Position numbers and translations under genes: made by a program
Shown: piece by piece, positions 26,001 through 33,483 of the stretch
Layout: every line of letters starts with the position of its first letter
Position numbering within the stretch: position 1 is the stretch's first letter
Notes under the pieces: model-generated
What the model was told of the DNA's origin: nothing
What the model saw: the letters and a program-made list of their open reading frames with translations, nothing else
Databases searched by the model: none
Assembly: GCA_964602475.1 (NCBI GenBank)
Contig: CAZRRN010000017.1
Location: 1 to 55,224, forward strand
Reading direction: 5' to 3'
Length of the DNA stretch: 55,224 nt
Origin: SZUA-448 sp964602475
Lineage (GTDB): Bacteria; Bacillota; Clostridia; Lachnospirales; Lachnospiraceae

Positions 26001-26036
26001 AACGATTCTCCTTTCCGAATACTGCTACGCAGCTGA

Positions 26037-26237
26037 CTAGTTGTTCTTTGCCGAAATCACAGTCTGAATTCTGGCAATATTCTTACGAACGTCTTTAATT
26101 CTGCTCGTATTGTCCAACTGATTGGTTGCGTTCTGGAATCTAAGGTTAAACAGTTCCTTCTTGGCAGCGACCAGTTCTTCGTTCAACTCGCCTGCTGTTT
26201 TCTTCTGAAGGTCTTCTACGTATTTATTACTCTTCAC
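26037..26237 (-). CDS. rpmC: 50S ribosomal protein L29
   Basis: 66 residues. Start chosen at GTG 26237 (translation M-KSNKYVEDLQKKTAGEL), because GGAGG lies 7-8 bases upstream and relatives begin M-K-x-N-K; an earlier GTG at 26246 is too close to that site. The start and ribosome binding site lie inside the 3' end of rplP (11-base overlap), implying translational coupling. ELFNLRFQNATNQLDNTSRI is the family signature. L29 sits at the exit tunnel. Confidence 0.93.
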   Translation of the reverse strand: MKSNKYVEDLQKKTAGELNEELVAAKKELFNLRFQNATNQLDNTSRIKDVRKNIARIQTVISAKNN

Positions 26238-26664
26238 TGCCCGCACCTCCTTCTAAGTCTGCGCGAGAAACAATCTTACACTTAACCGGCAGCTTGTGGC
26301 TTGCAAGTCGAAGTGCCTCTTTTGCGGCCTCTTCCGGTACACCTGCGATTTCAAACATCACACGTCCCGGCTTAACAACTGCTACCCAGAACTCAACGGA
26401 GCCTTTTCCTGAACCCATACGGGTCTCGGCCGGTTTCGTTGTGATCGGCTTATCCGGGAAAATCTTAATCCATACCTGACCGCCACGCTTTACATAACGT
26501 GTCATGGCAACACGGGCTGCTTCAATCTGATTTGATTTGATCCAAGAAGGTTCAACTGCAACCAGACCATATTCGCCGTTTGATATTGTATTTCCGCGAA
26601 GCGCCTTGCCTTTCATGGTTCCACGAAACTGCTTACGGCGTTTAACTCTTTTCGGCATTAACAT
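26227..26664 (-). CDS. rplP: 50S ribosomal protein L16
   Basis: 145 residues, MLMPKRVKRRKQFRGTMKGK; RMGSGKGSVEFWVAVVKPGR is the conserved loop near the A-site. The first ATG overlaps the rpsC stop by one base (TAATG). The tail is slightly extended (EGGAGSEE) and encodes the rpmC ribosome binding site. Confidence 0.97.
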   Translation of the reverse strand: MLMPKRVKRRKQFRGTMKGKALRGNTISNGEYGLVAVEPSWIKSNQIEAARVAMTRYVKRGGQVWIKIFPDKPITTKPAETRMGSGKGSVEFWVAVVKPGRVMFEIAGVPEEAAKEALRLASHKLPVKCKIVSRADLEGGAGSEE

Positions 26665-27323
26665 TATCGGTCACTCCCTTCCTTTTTGTTTCCCTTTGTG
26701 GGGAGGATTTCACCGTGGTAGATCCATGCCTTAACACCGACCTTACCATAGGTGGTATCTGCTTCTGCAAATCCGTAATCGATATCTGCACGAAGGGTCT
26801 GAAGCGGAATCGTTCCATCGCTGTAGGATTCTACACGTGCCATATCAGCACCGCCGACACGTCCTGAAACGCTTGTCTTAATTCCTTTTGCTCCTGCTTT
26901 CATGGTTCTTGACATCGTTGACTTCATTGCTCTTCGGAAGGAAACACGGTTCTCCAGCTGCTGTGCAATATTCTCTGCTACGAGCTGCGCACAGGTATCC
27001 GGTCTCTTGATTTCTTTAATTTCAAGATTCAGCTTCTTTGTAGTGAGCTTCTGAATCTCCTCTTTTAATTTATCAATCTCAGAACCCGCTTTACCGATCA
27101 CAACACCCGGTTTTGCAGTGAAAATAATTACTTTGAGTTTGTCGGACGCACGTTCGATCTCAATCTTGGAAATTCCCGAAGCATACAGCTTCTTTTTCAG
27201 AAATTTTCTGATATTGTAATCTTCAACCAGACAATCTGAAAAGTCTGCTTCTGCATACCATTTGGAATCCCAGTCCTTGACAACTCCGACTCTTAATCCA
27301 TGCGGATTAACTTTCTGTCCCAT
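26664..27323 (-). CDS. rpsC: 30S ribosomal protein S3
   Basis: 219 residues. MGQKVNPHGLRVGVVKDWDS, the KH domain with GVVIGKAGSEIDKLKEEI and the C-terminal GRVGGADMARVESYSDG are all present. S3 forms the mRNA entry site. It overlaps rplP by one base. Confidence 0.98.
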   Translation of the reverse strand: MGQKVNPHGLRVGVVKDWDSKWYAEADFSDCLVEDYNIRKFLKKKLYASGISKIEIERASDKLKVIIFTAKPGVVIGKAGSEIDKLKEEIQKLTTKKLNLEIKEIKRPDTCAQLVAENIAQQLENRVSFRRAMKSTMSRTMKAGAKGIKTSVSGRVGGADMARVESYSDGTIPLQTLRADIDYGFAEADTTYGKVGVKAWIYHGEILPTKGNKKEGSDR

Positions 27324-27368
27324 TGTTTAACTCCTTTCTCGCATTCGGCTCGCATCTGCGAGACAATG

Positions 27369-27758
27369 TTATCTTTCATCCAATACCACTGTGATGTGAC
27401 TCATTCTCTTTAAGATTCTGTATGCTCTGCCCTGTGCTCTCGGATGAATTCTCTTCATCGTCGGTGCACAGTTTGCATAGCATTCAGCAACATAAAGCTT
27501 TGTCGCATCCATACCGTTGTTATTCTCGGCATTTGCTGCTGCCGATTTGATTAATTTTTCTATAAGTGACGAAGCATATCTCGGGTTGTAAGCTACAATG
27601 CCGAGAGCTGTCTGTACATCCTTGCCTCTGATCGCGTCGAGAACGAAACATGCCTTCTGTACCGATACGCGGGCATATGAAAGCTTTGCCGACGGTCTGG
27701 TGTCACGGTTATTGGCATTTCTTTCTCTCTTGATCTGGGATCTATGTCCTTTTGCCAT
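27369..27758 (-). CDS. rplV: 50S ribosomal protein L22
   Basis: 129 residues. SYARVSVQKACFVLDAIRGK and RIHPRAQGRAYRILKRMSHI are diagnostic; the latter is the beta-hairpin that lines the exit tunnel and the macrolide region. N-terminus has a short basic extension (AKGHRSQIKRERNANNR). Confidence 0.98.
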   Translation of the reverse strand: MAKGHRSQIKRERNANNRDTRPSAKLSYARVSVQKACFVLDAIRGKDVQTALGIVAYNPRYASSLIEKLIKSAAANAENNNGMDATKLYVAECYANCAPTMKRIHPRAQGRAYRILKRMSHITVVLDER

Positions 27759-27794
27759 GGATGAACCCTCCTTTCAGAATACTGAACAAATTAT

Positions 27795-28076
27795 TTATTT
27801 CTTTCCTGCTTTCTTTTCATCCTTACCGTGTCCGCGGAAGGTTCTGGTCGCTACAAACTCACCAAGCTTATGTCCGACCATATCCTCGGTAATATATACC
27901 GGAACATGCTTTCTTCCATCATGAACAGCGATTGTATGAGAAACCATCTGCGGGAAAATTGTGGAACGGCGTGACCATGTCTTAATTACTGTTTTGTCTC
28001 CGGCCTTATCCATAGAATCAATTTTCTTTAATAAATATTCATCAGCAAACGGACCCTTCTTCAATGAACGTGCCAT
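27795..28076 (-). CDS. rpsS: 30S ribosomal protein S19
   Basis: 93 residues. MARSLKKGPFADEYLLKKID and IKTWSRRSTIFPQMVSHTIA are canonical. S19 sits in the 30S head with S13. Between rplB and rplV. Confidence 0.98.
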   Translation of the reverse strand: MARSLKKGPFADEYLLKKIDSMDKAGDKTVIKTWSRRSTIFPQMVSHTIAVHDGRKHVPVYITEDMVGHKLGEFVATRTFRGHGKDEKKAGKK

Positions 28077-28105
28077 ATAGGTTTTACCTCCTTTTCAACG
28101 AAAGA

Positions 28106-28951
28106 TTACTTTGTTAATGCCTTACCGTCTCTTCTTCTGACGATCAGTTTGTTGGAAGCCTTTTTCTTCTTTCTGGTCTTCAGACCGAGTGCAGGCTTGC
28201 CCCAAGGTGTGGACGGACCCGGACGACCGATTCCGTTCTTTCCTTCACCACCACCATGAGGGTGATCGTTCGGGTTCATAACTGCACCACGTACGGTAGG
28301 ACGAATTCCCATATGACGTTTCCGTCCGGCTTTTCCGATATTAATCAGTTCGTGGTCGATATTGCCGACCTGACCGATGGTTGCACGGCAGATGATCGGA
28401 ACCATTCTCATCTCGCCTGAAGGAAGACGAAGCGTTGCATACTTTCCTTCCTTTGCCATCAGCTGTGCGGAGTTTCCTGCGGAGCGAACCATCTGTCCGC
28501 CCTTGCCCGGATACAGCTCAATGTTGTGAATTTCAGTACCGATCGGGACATTCTGAAGCGGAAGGCAATTGCCAACTCTTACTTCAGCTTTCTCGCCGTT
28601 CATAACTGTCATTCCTACTTCCAATCCGAGAGGAGCAAGAATATATGCTTTCTCGCCGTCTGCGTAACAGATCAGTGCAATATTGGCTGTTCTGTTCGGA
28701 TCGTATTCGATTGTTTTAACCGTTGCCGGTATTCCGTCTTTCTTTCTCTTAAAGTCGATGATTCTGTATTTCTTTCTTGAACCACCACCCTGATGTCTAA
28801 CTGTAATCTTACCCTGTCCGTTACGACCTGCGTTCTTGTTCAGAGAAACAAGCAGTGACTTCTCCGGTGCGGAACATGTGATTTCTGCGAAATCCGATCC
28901 GGTCATCTGTCTTCTGGAAGGTGTATATGGGTTATATGTTTTAATTCCCAT
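28106..28951 (-). CDS. rplB: 50S ribosomal protein L2
   Basis: 281 residues from MGIKTYNPYTPSRRQMTGSD; a longer frame adds 12 codons without family similarity, and AAGGAG precedes this ATG. The peptidyl-transferase region HPHGGGEGKNGIGRPGPSTP is intact. L2 is needed for subunit joining. The 115-base spacer to rplW shows only a weak hairpin. Confidence 0.97.
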   Translation of the reverse strand: MGIKTYNPYTPSRRQMTGSDFAEITCSAPEKSLLVSLNKNAGRNGQGKITVRHQGGGSRKKYRIIDFKRKKDGIPATVKTIEYDPNRTANIALICYADGEKAYILAPLGLEVGMTVMNGEKAEVRVGNCLPLQNVPIGTEIHNIELYPGKGGQMVRSAGNSAQLMAKEGKYATLRLPSGEMRMVPIICRATIGQVGNIDHELINIGKAGRKRHMGIRPTVRGAVMNPNDHPHGGGEGKNGIGRPGPSTPWGKPALGLKTRKKKKASNKLIVRRRDGKALTK

Positions 28952-29066
28952 GACTGAACTCCTTTCTTTCTTGGTTAATACTTGCACTCTTCATGCAGTG
29001 TATTGACCTTATGGTCTACGGCTTTCGCCGCGGCAAAAAATACTTTGGGCTTTTTGCCTGCCTATT

Positions 29067-29366
29067 TTACAGACCGGAGAAAATCTCGATATCTGCGCTG
29101 TCAGCGGTAAGCTGAACAATTGCTTTCTTTTTACTGGAAGTCTTGCCGACAGTATTGCCACGTCTGCGATCCTTGCCACACTGATTCAGTGTGTTGACGC
29201 TTGCTACCTTGGTTCCTGCAAACATCTTTTCAACGGCTTCCTTAATCTGGTTCTTGGTTGCATCCGGATGTACCAGAAAGCTGTATTTCTTGGTATCCAT
29301 GGAACCCATGCTCTTCTCGGTAAGTACCGGTTTCAGTATTACGTCATAGTACTTTAAGTCTGCCAT
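29067..29366 (-). CDS. rplW: 50S ribosomal protein L23
   Basis: 99 residues. ADLKYYDVILKPVLTEKSM and YSFLVHPDATKNQIKEAVEK are diagnostic. L23 docks trigger factor and SRP at the exit tunnel. The ATG overlaps the rplD stop by one base (TAATG). Confidence 0.98.
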   Translation of the reverse strand: MADLKYYDVILKPVLTEKSMGSMDTKKYSFLVHPDATKNQIKEAVEKMFAGTKVASVNTLNQCGKDRRRGNTVGKTSSKKKAIVQLTADSADIEIFSGL

Positions 29367-29986
29367 TATGCGTACACCTCCTCAATCTGTGCCACCGCAT
29401 CCTTGGTGATTACAAGCGAATCATACTTTACAATGTCGTAAACATTGATTGCGCTGGCGATCGCCGTTCTTACGCTGGGAAGATTTCTTGCAGAAAGGAT
29501 AACGTTCTCATCCTTCTTGTCAAGAACTACCAATGCCTTATCAAGCTTGAGACCCTCAAGTACTGCCTTCATCTGCTTTGTCTTCTTCTCGTCAAAGCTG
29601 ATACCGTCAAGAACGAAGATTTTCTGTTCCTGAACTCTGGAGGTAAGTGCAGACTTGATTGCAAATGCCTTCTCCTTCTTGTTCATCTTAAAAGAATACT
29701 CTCTCGGCTTCGGAGCAAATACGACACCGCCGCCTTTCCACTGGGGAGCTCTTGTCGAACCCTGTCTTGCATGACCGGTTCCTTTCTGTCTCCATGGCTT
29801 TCTTCCGCCGCCTCTTACTTCGGCACGTGTCAGAGCACTCTGAGTTCCCTGACGCTTATTTGCCAGCTGCTGAACAACTGCCATATGCATTAAATGCTCG
29901 TTTATTTCTACACCGAAGACGGAATCGTTCAGTTCCAGGGAACCGACTTCCTTGCCTTCTATATTATAAACCTTAACTGTTGCCAT
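29366..29986 (-). CDS. rplD: 50S ribosomal protein L4
   Basis: 206 residues. The extended loop GGGRKPWRQKGTGHARQGST reaches the exit tunnel. In E. coli L4 also represses the S10 operon by acting on its leader; the terminator-bearing leader upstream of rpsJ makes a comparable role worth testing here. Confidence 0.98.
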   Translation of the reverse strand: MATVKVYNIEGKEVGSLELNDSVFGVEINEHLMHMAVVQQLANKRQGTQSALTRAEVRGGGRKPWRQKGTGHARQGSTRAPQWKGGGVVFAPKPREYSFKMNKKEKAFAIKSALTSRVQEQKIFVLDGISFDEKKTKQMKAVLEGLKLDKALVVLDKKDENVILSARNLPSVRTAIASAINVYDIVKYDSLVITKDAVAQIEEVYA

Positions 29987-30013
29987 TGTTTCGTTCCTCC
30001 TTTCCCAAAGCTT

Positions 30014-30646
30014 TTAGTTTGCTTTCACTGAATTTTTCAACATAACGAGGGATTTCTTTGGTCCGGGAACTGCTCCCTTGACCAGAATGATGTTCTGCTC
30101 AGGATCAACCTTAACAATTTCAAGGTTCTGTACGGTAGCTCTTACGTTACCCATCTGTCCCGGCATGTGCTTTCCCTTGAATACACGACCCGGAGTGGTA
30201 GCCGGTCCGTTGGAGCCTGCATGTCTGTGATACTTGGAACCATGCTTCATCGGTCCTCTGGAAAGTCCGAATCTCTTGATTGCTCCCTGGAAGCCTTTAC
30301 CCTTGGTAGTTCCGATTGCATCTACCTTATCGCCTGCTGCGAAGATGTCTGCTTTGATTTCCTGACCAAGTGTGTACTCTGCTGCGTTGTCAAATCTAAA
30401 CTCTTTGAGAAATCTCTTGTTCGAAACACCTGCTTTTGCAAAGTGTCCCTTCATCGGCTTGTTAACCCGTACTTCGCGAATATCGCCAAAGCCGACCTGA
30501 ATTGCATTGTAGCCATCATTCTTGTCGGTCTTAATCTGTACAACCGAGCAAGGACCTGCCTGCAACACGGTAACGGGTACGAATACGCCGTCTTCGTTGA
30601 AAATCTGGGTCATCCCGACTTTCGTTGCTAAAATAGCCTTTTTCAT
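30014..30646 (-). CDS. rplC: 50S ribosomal protein L3
   Basis: 210 residues from MKKAILATKVGMTQIFNEDG with AGGAGG upstream; the longer frame adds 11 unsupported codons. The W-finger region GPMKHGSKYHRHAGSNGPAT is intact. L3 is an early 50S assembly protein. The 142-base spacer to rpsJ is longer than other spacers here and shows no clear signal. Confidence 0.97.
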   Translation of the reverse strand: MKKAILATKVGMTQIFNEDGVFVPVTVLQAGPCSVVQIKTDKNDGYNAIQVGFGDIREVRVNKPMKGHFAKAGVSNKRFLKEFRFDNAAEYTLGQEIKADIFAAGDKVDAIGTTKGKGFQGAIKRFGLSRGPMKHGSKYHRHAGSNGPATTPGRVFKGKHMPGQMGNVRATVQNLEIVKVDPEQNIILVKGAVPGPKKSLVMLKNSVKAN

Positions 30647-30788
30647 TCTTTTTCCTCCTGTTAATCTACAGCGGACCACATTCTTCGGCTACACAGGAAT
30701 CCTCCGTTTGCGGTCATCCTAGACGGTCTATCTTCTAAACCATAGGATTTCACTTTAATAAATAGAAACTTCTTACACTGACTTTGGA

Positions 30789-31106
30789 TTATTTTGTCTT
30801 CATCTTAATGTCAATGTAAACGCCGGCCGGCATTTCGAGTCTTGACAATGCGTCAACCGTCTTCTGGGTCGGTGTGATGATATCGATCAATCTCTTGTGT
30901 GTTCTCTGCTCAAACTGCTCTCTGGAATCCTTGTACTTATGCACAGCACGAAGAATTGTTACAATTTCCTTCTTCGTCGGCAACGGCACCGGTCCGCTCA
31001 CCTTTGATCCTGTCTTCTTTACAGTCTCAATGATTTTTGCTGCAGATGCATCGATTAACTGATGATCATACGCCTTCAGGGTGATTCTCATTACTTGACT
31101 TGCCAT
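30789..31106 (-). CDS. rpsJ: 30S ribosomal protein S10
   Basis: 105 residues from MASQVMRITLKAYDHQLIDA; AAGGAGG lies about 10 bases upstream of this ATG. VSGPVPLPTKKEIVTILRAV is diagnostic. S10 is both a 30S head protein and NusE in antitermination. It is the first gene of the long S10-spc-alpha transcript. Confidence 0.97.
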   Translation of the reverse strand: MASQVMRITLKAYDHQLIDASAAKIIETVKKTGSKVSGPVPLPTKKEIVTILRAVHKYKDSREQFEQRTHKRLIDIITPTQKTVDALSRLEMPAGVYIDIKMKTK

Positions 31107-31455
31107 AAAAAAGTCGCCTCCTTTTCGCACTTAATTGCAGTACGACAAGCGGTGACTGTACACTCACCCGTGTGTTTCGCACTTGCCGGAAAATAAAAAC
31201 CAAGAAAAAGATCTTCTTGGCGCTGATTCAGCTCATCCCGAAAGCCGAAATTGTACACGGTTTATCTGCCCTTGGCAGAATGTGCAATTGTTCTGATACG
31301 ATATGGCGGTCGTATCTTGCAATATGCGGTACAGTGACTTGTCGCCAGTTTTGTTAAGCCAGCCTTAGGTTGGCTTTATTGACATTCGCTCCACGGAAAA
31401 CCTGCCGGTCATCGGCAGCAACCTCACGCTTCTACGCTATCAACGTCACAACACT
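31107..31455 (-). promoter_or_regulatory. S10 operon leader RNA with internal terminator
   Basis: About 345 bases between the promoter and rpsJ. Features on the minus strand: hairpin CTGCCG/CGGCAG, hairpin AAGCCA/TGGCTT, an intrinsic terminator at 31190-31220, and the local hairpin GGTGA/TCACC. A segment at 31329-31344 is complementary to 31143-31161 (CGACAAG and ACTGTAC pairs), so two mutually exclusive folds are possible around the terminator. This suggests attenuation control of the operon. Confidence 0.6.
31190..31220 (-). terminator. Intrinsic terminator inside the S10 leader
   Basis: Minus strand CCAAGAA-loop-TTCTTGG (31200-31220) followed by TTTTTATTTT. Termination here would stop transcription about 85 bases before rpsJ. 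Confidence 0.65.
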
Positions 31456-31459
31456 AGAC

Positions 31460-31488
31460 AGTATATACCGCATATTTGTAAAATGCAA
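31460..31488 (-). promoter_or_regulatory. Sigma-A promoter of the S10 operon
   Basis: Minus strand TTGCAT (31483-31488), 17-base spacer, TATACT (31460-31465), preceded by an A-rich run that could act as an UP element. Confidence 0.8.
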
Positions 31489-31533
31489 GCTTTTTTTTTA
31501 TTTTCTAAAGAAGCGTTCTGAAGCACTCTTTTC

Positions 31534-31944
31534 TCATTTCATATACAGTCCACAGACCATATTATTCTGGTCAATGCTGATTGTATAAATTGCCTGTCCA
31601 TTTTGATACTTACATACTAGGATGGCTACCGCATATGCTCCCGCCGATTCGCTGCTGCCTCCCATCAGGCTTGTAGAGGTCACGCCTTCATAGGTTCCGA
31701 GCGCTTCAATCGTACTTCCGAGCGCTGTTTCCAGTCCTGCTGCATCCAACACGGCACTCATCTCCGGAGAAAATATTGCCGCTACACCCTCATAGTCCTG
31801 CACAGACAGCTGTTCCACAACATATTCTGCCCGGTCGCTGACCGCCTCTTCCTCAAAGCCTTCCGGCAGTGCCAGTGCAGTACAGGCTGTCAGTAAACAT
31901 ACCGTAATCAGCAAGCTTCCAAGAAACTTAAGTTTTCGCTTCAT
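31534..31944 (-). CDS. DUF3887-like lipoprotein
   Basis: 136 residues from MKRKLKFLGSLLITVCLLTA; the lipobox LTAC puts the lipidated Cys near residue 21. The mature part (EYVVEQLSVQDYEGVAAIFS, ending QAIYTISIDQNNMVCGLYMK) resembles the small NTF2-like DUF3887 domain found in secreted proteins of Clostridia; function unknown. The ribosome binding site (GGGGGG) is the end of repeat copy 2. It is last of the co-directional surface gene cluster; whether it belongs to the same operon is not certain. The 45 bases after the stop are followed by the S10 promoter. Confidence 0.75.
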   Translation of the reverse strand: MKRKLKFLGSLLITVCLLTACTALALPEGFEEEAVSDRAEYVVEQLSVQDYEGVAAIFSPEMSAVLDAAGLETALGSTIEALGTYEGVTSTSLMGGSSESAGAYAVAILVCKYQNGQAIYTISIDQNNMVCGLYMK

Positions 31945-31950
31945 ATTTAA

Positions 31951-32046
31951 TCCCCCCATTTCAGCGCTGGTAGTTGCGCATAACAGACATTGTGTCAGGC
32001 ATCGCACAAGCAAAAGACTGCGTGTGAAAAATTCATCTTTTACACT
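31951..32046 (-). repeat. Dispersed ~95-bp structured repeat, copy 2 (upstream of DUF3887-like lipoprotein)
   Basis: Minus strand: GTGTAAAAG/TTTTTCACAC arms, the shared core GACACAATGTCTGTTATGCGC and the end AGCGCTGAAATGGGGGG, which supplies the Shine-Dalgarno of the next gene. More diverged than the other two copies. Confidence 0.8.
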
Positions 32047-32063
32047 ATAATTCCTTTTTTGAT

Positions 32064-32774
32064 TTATTCCGGTTCATTACAGGATATCTCTCCTTTTTCG
32101 GAAACGTTCTTCCAGATAATAAGAGCCAGCACAATTGTTATGACAGCAAATACCGCAACGAATGCTTCGGTCAGCCAGGCTGACCAGCCGGCTTTCCGAG
32201 TCAGATACAGCGCCAGGAAATCCAGTGCCGTATGCAGACAAACCGCAACGGCAAGCAGCCAGCTTCTTCGCTTTGCTTGAGAAGATAGCACAAGAACTGA
32301 AAAACCGATATGAGCCGTCATGGCCGCCAGCCGTTCCACAGCAGAAAGAAAATAATCACCTGAAGCAGTACCATAGAGCAGCTGCGGATAGAACGCAAGT
32401 GCTGCAGCATTTATCCCAACGAGCAGAACTGCTTCTATTCCTCCGTGTCCGATTCCAAAAGAAATCCCCTCAGTCAGGGTTCGGGCTTTAAGTATCTTAA
32501 GAAACAAGTATCTGCCACATTCCTCAAAGACTCCCGCCGACAGCGCCAGCAAAAACAGATACAGGATCGGATATGCTATCTGAAACGCGGTATATTGGGC
32601 AAACATTGGCAGAACATACTGAAGCAGAGGAATCCGAATGCAGCCCTGCATCAAAAAGAAGCAGACTGCACCCAGAAATACCGCCTTGCTTTGTCTTAAT
32701 CTAACCGCCGCAAACACTCCCACCACAACCGGCAGAACGAGCGTCACTATAAGTAATAAGATATAAGCTGCCAT
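32064..32774 (-). CDS. YhfC-family intramembrane glutamic protease homologue
   Basis: 236 residues, about seven hydrophobic segments. Conserved polar motifs inside the membrane part, FEECGRYLFLK, SFGIGHGGIEAV and a later His in CLHTALDFLAL, match the YhfC/PrsW-like CAAX-protease-related family, in which Glu and His residues form the catalytic site. Substrate unknown. Starts MAAYILLLIVTLVLPVVVG with an AGGTGG site upstream. It is flanked by two lipoprotein genes and could process one of them or a surface protein, but that is a guess. Confidence 0.8.
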   Translation of the reverse strand: MAAYILLLIVTLVLPVVVGVFAAVRLRQSKAVFLGAVCFFLMQGCIRIPLLQYVLPMFAQYTAFQIAYPILYLFLLALSAGVFEECGRYLFLKILKARTLTEGISFGIGHGGIEAVLLVGINAAALAFYPQLLYGTASGDYFLSAVERLAAMTAHIGFSVLVLSSQAKRRSWLLAVAVCLHTALDFLALYLTRKAGWSAWLTEAFVAVFAVITIVLALIIWKNVSEKGEISCNEPE

Positions 32775-32811
32775 CGATCAGAACCACCTCTTATTCTTTC
32801 TCCTGCAGTCG

Positions 32812-33381
32812 TTACTGAACAAGATAGTATTCCACAGAGATAACCTCTCCGTCTTCAAACAGAAACGAAAGCTTTGTATTGCCTTTGAAATAGGTATATT
32901 GCTCAAATTCCTTTGTGTGATTCTCCCCATATGCCGCAGTCATATCTTCAAAGGAAGAACCAAGTCCGATTCCTTCCGGAGTCTTACCACTGTCATCAAT
33001 AAAAAGAATACTGAAAATGTATTCGGTCTCACCTGAGGTATAAGTGTAAAGCTCAAATCCGTTGTAGGTATATATACGGTCCTTGCCTTCAAAGGCACAG
33101 CTCTCCGCTTCAAAGAAGAAATTCGGTTCTCCGAGCTGAGCCTTCACAGCAGACAGCTCCGCATCAATCTCAATCCGTATTCCGTTATACTCAAAATAAT
33201 ATGCTTCGTTCTCTTCCGGTTCGGTAATGACTGGTGCAGTCGTAGCAGTAGGGCTGCCAACAGACGAAGTCGGTGCCGGCGTAGTGATGGTATCTCCTAT
33301 TGATGTCGTATTTCCACACGCCGTCAGTAGTAAAGCTGTCATTATTACTATCGTTATTATATAGGTTTTTTCTAATTTCAT
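32812..33381 (-). CDS. Lipoprotein of unknown family
   Basis: 189 residues from MKLEKTYIITIVIMTALLLT, lipobox LTAC, then a Thr/Pro/Ser-rich linker (TTPAPTSSVGSPTATTAPVI) that should span the wall, then a compact domain of about 130 residues (YYFEYNGIRIEIDAELSAV ... LGEPNFFFEAESCAFEG). The pattern of a short repeat with L-G-x-P and G-I-G-x-S is reminiscent of BLIP/SmpA-like folds with two similar halves, but I do not recognise a named family. Ribosome binding site GGGGAA is the end of repeat copy 3. Confidence 0.7.
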   Translation of the reverse strand: MKLEKTYIITIVIMTALLLTACGNTTSIGDTITTPAPTSSVGSPTATTAPVITEPEENEAYYFEYNGIRIEIDAELSAVKAQLGEPNFFFEAESCAFEGKDRIYTYNGFELYTYTSGETEYIFSILFIDDSGKTPEGIGLGSSFEDMTAAYGENHTKEFEQYTYFKGNTKLSFLFEDGEVISVEYYLVQ

Positions 33382-33387
33382 ATTATT

Positions 33388-33482
33388 CCCCATTTCTGCG
33401 CGGTTTTTGCGCATAACAGACTTTGTGCCAAGCACCGCGCATGCACAAATCTGTGTGTGAAGAGTTCATCTTTCACACTAAT
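33388..33482 (-). repeat. Dispersed ~95-bp structured repeat, copy 3 (upstream of lipoprotein)
   Basis: Minus strand: GTGTGAAAG/CTTCACAC arms, core GGCACAAAGTCTGTTATGCGC, arms TGCGCGG/CCGCGCA and the end GCGCAGAAATGGGGAA. Nearly identical to the copy upstream of adk 13 kb away. Confidence 0.85.
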
Positions 33483-33483
33483 C

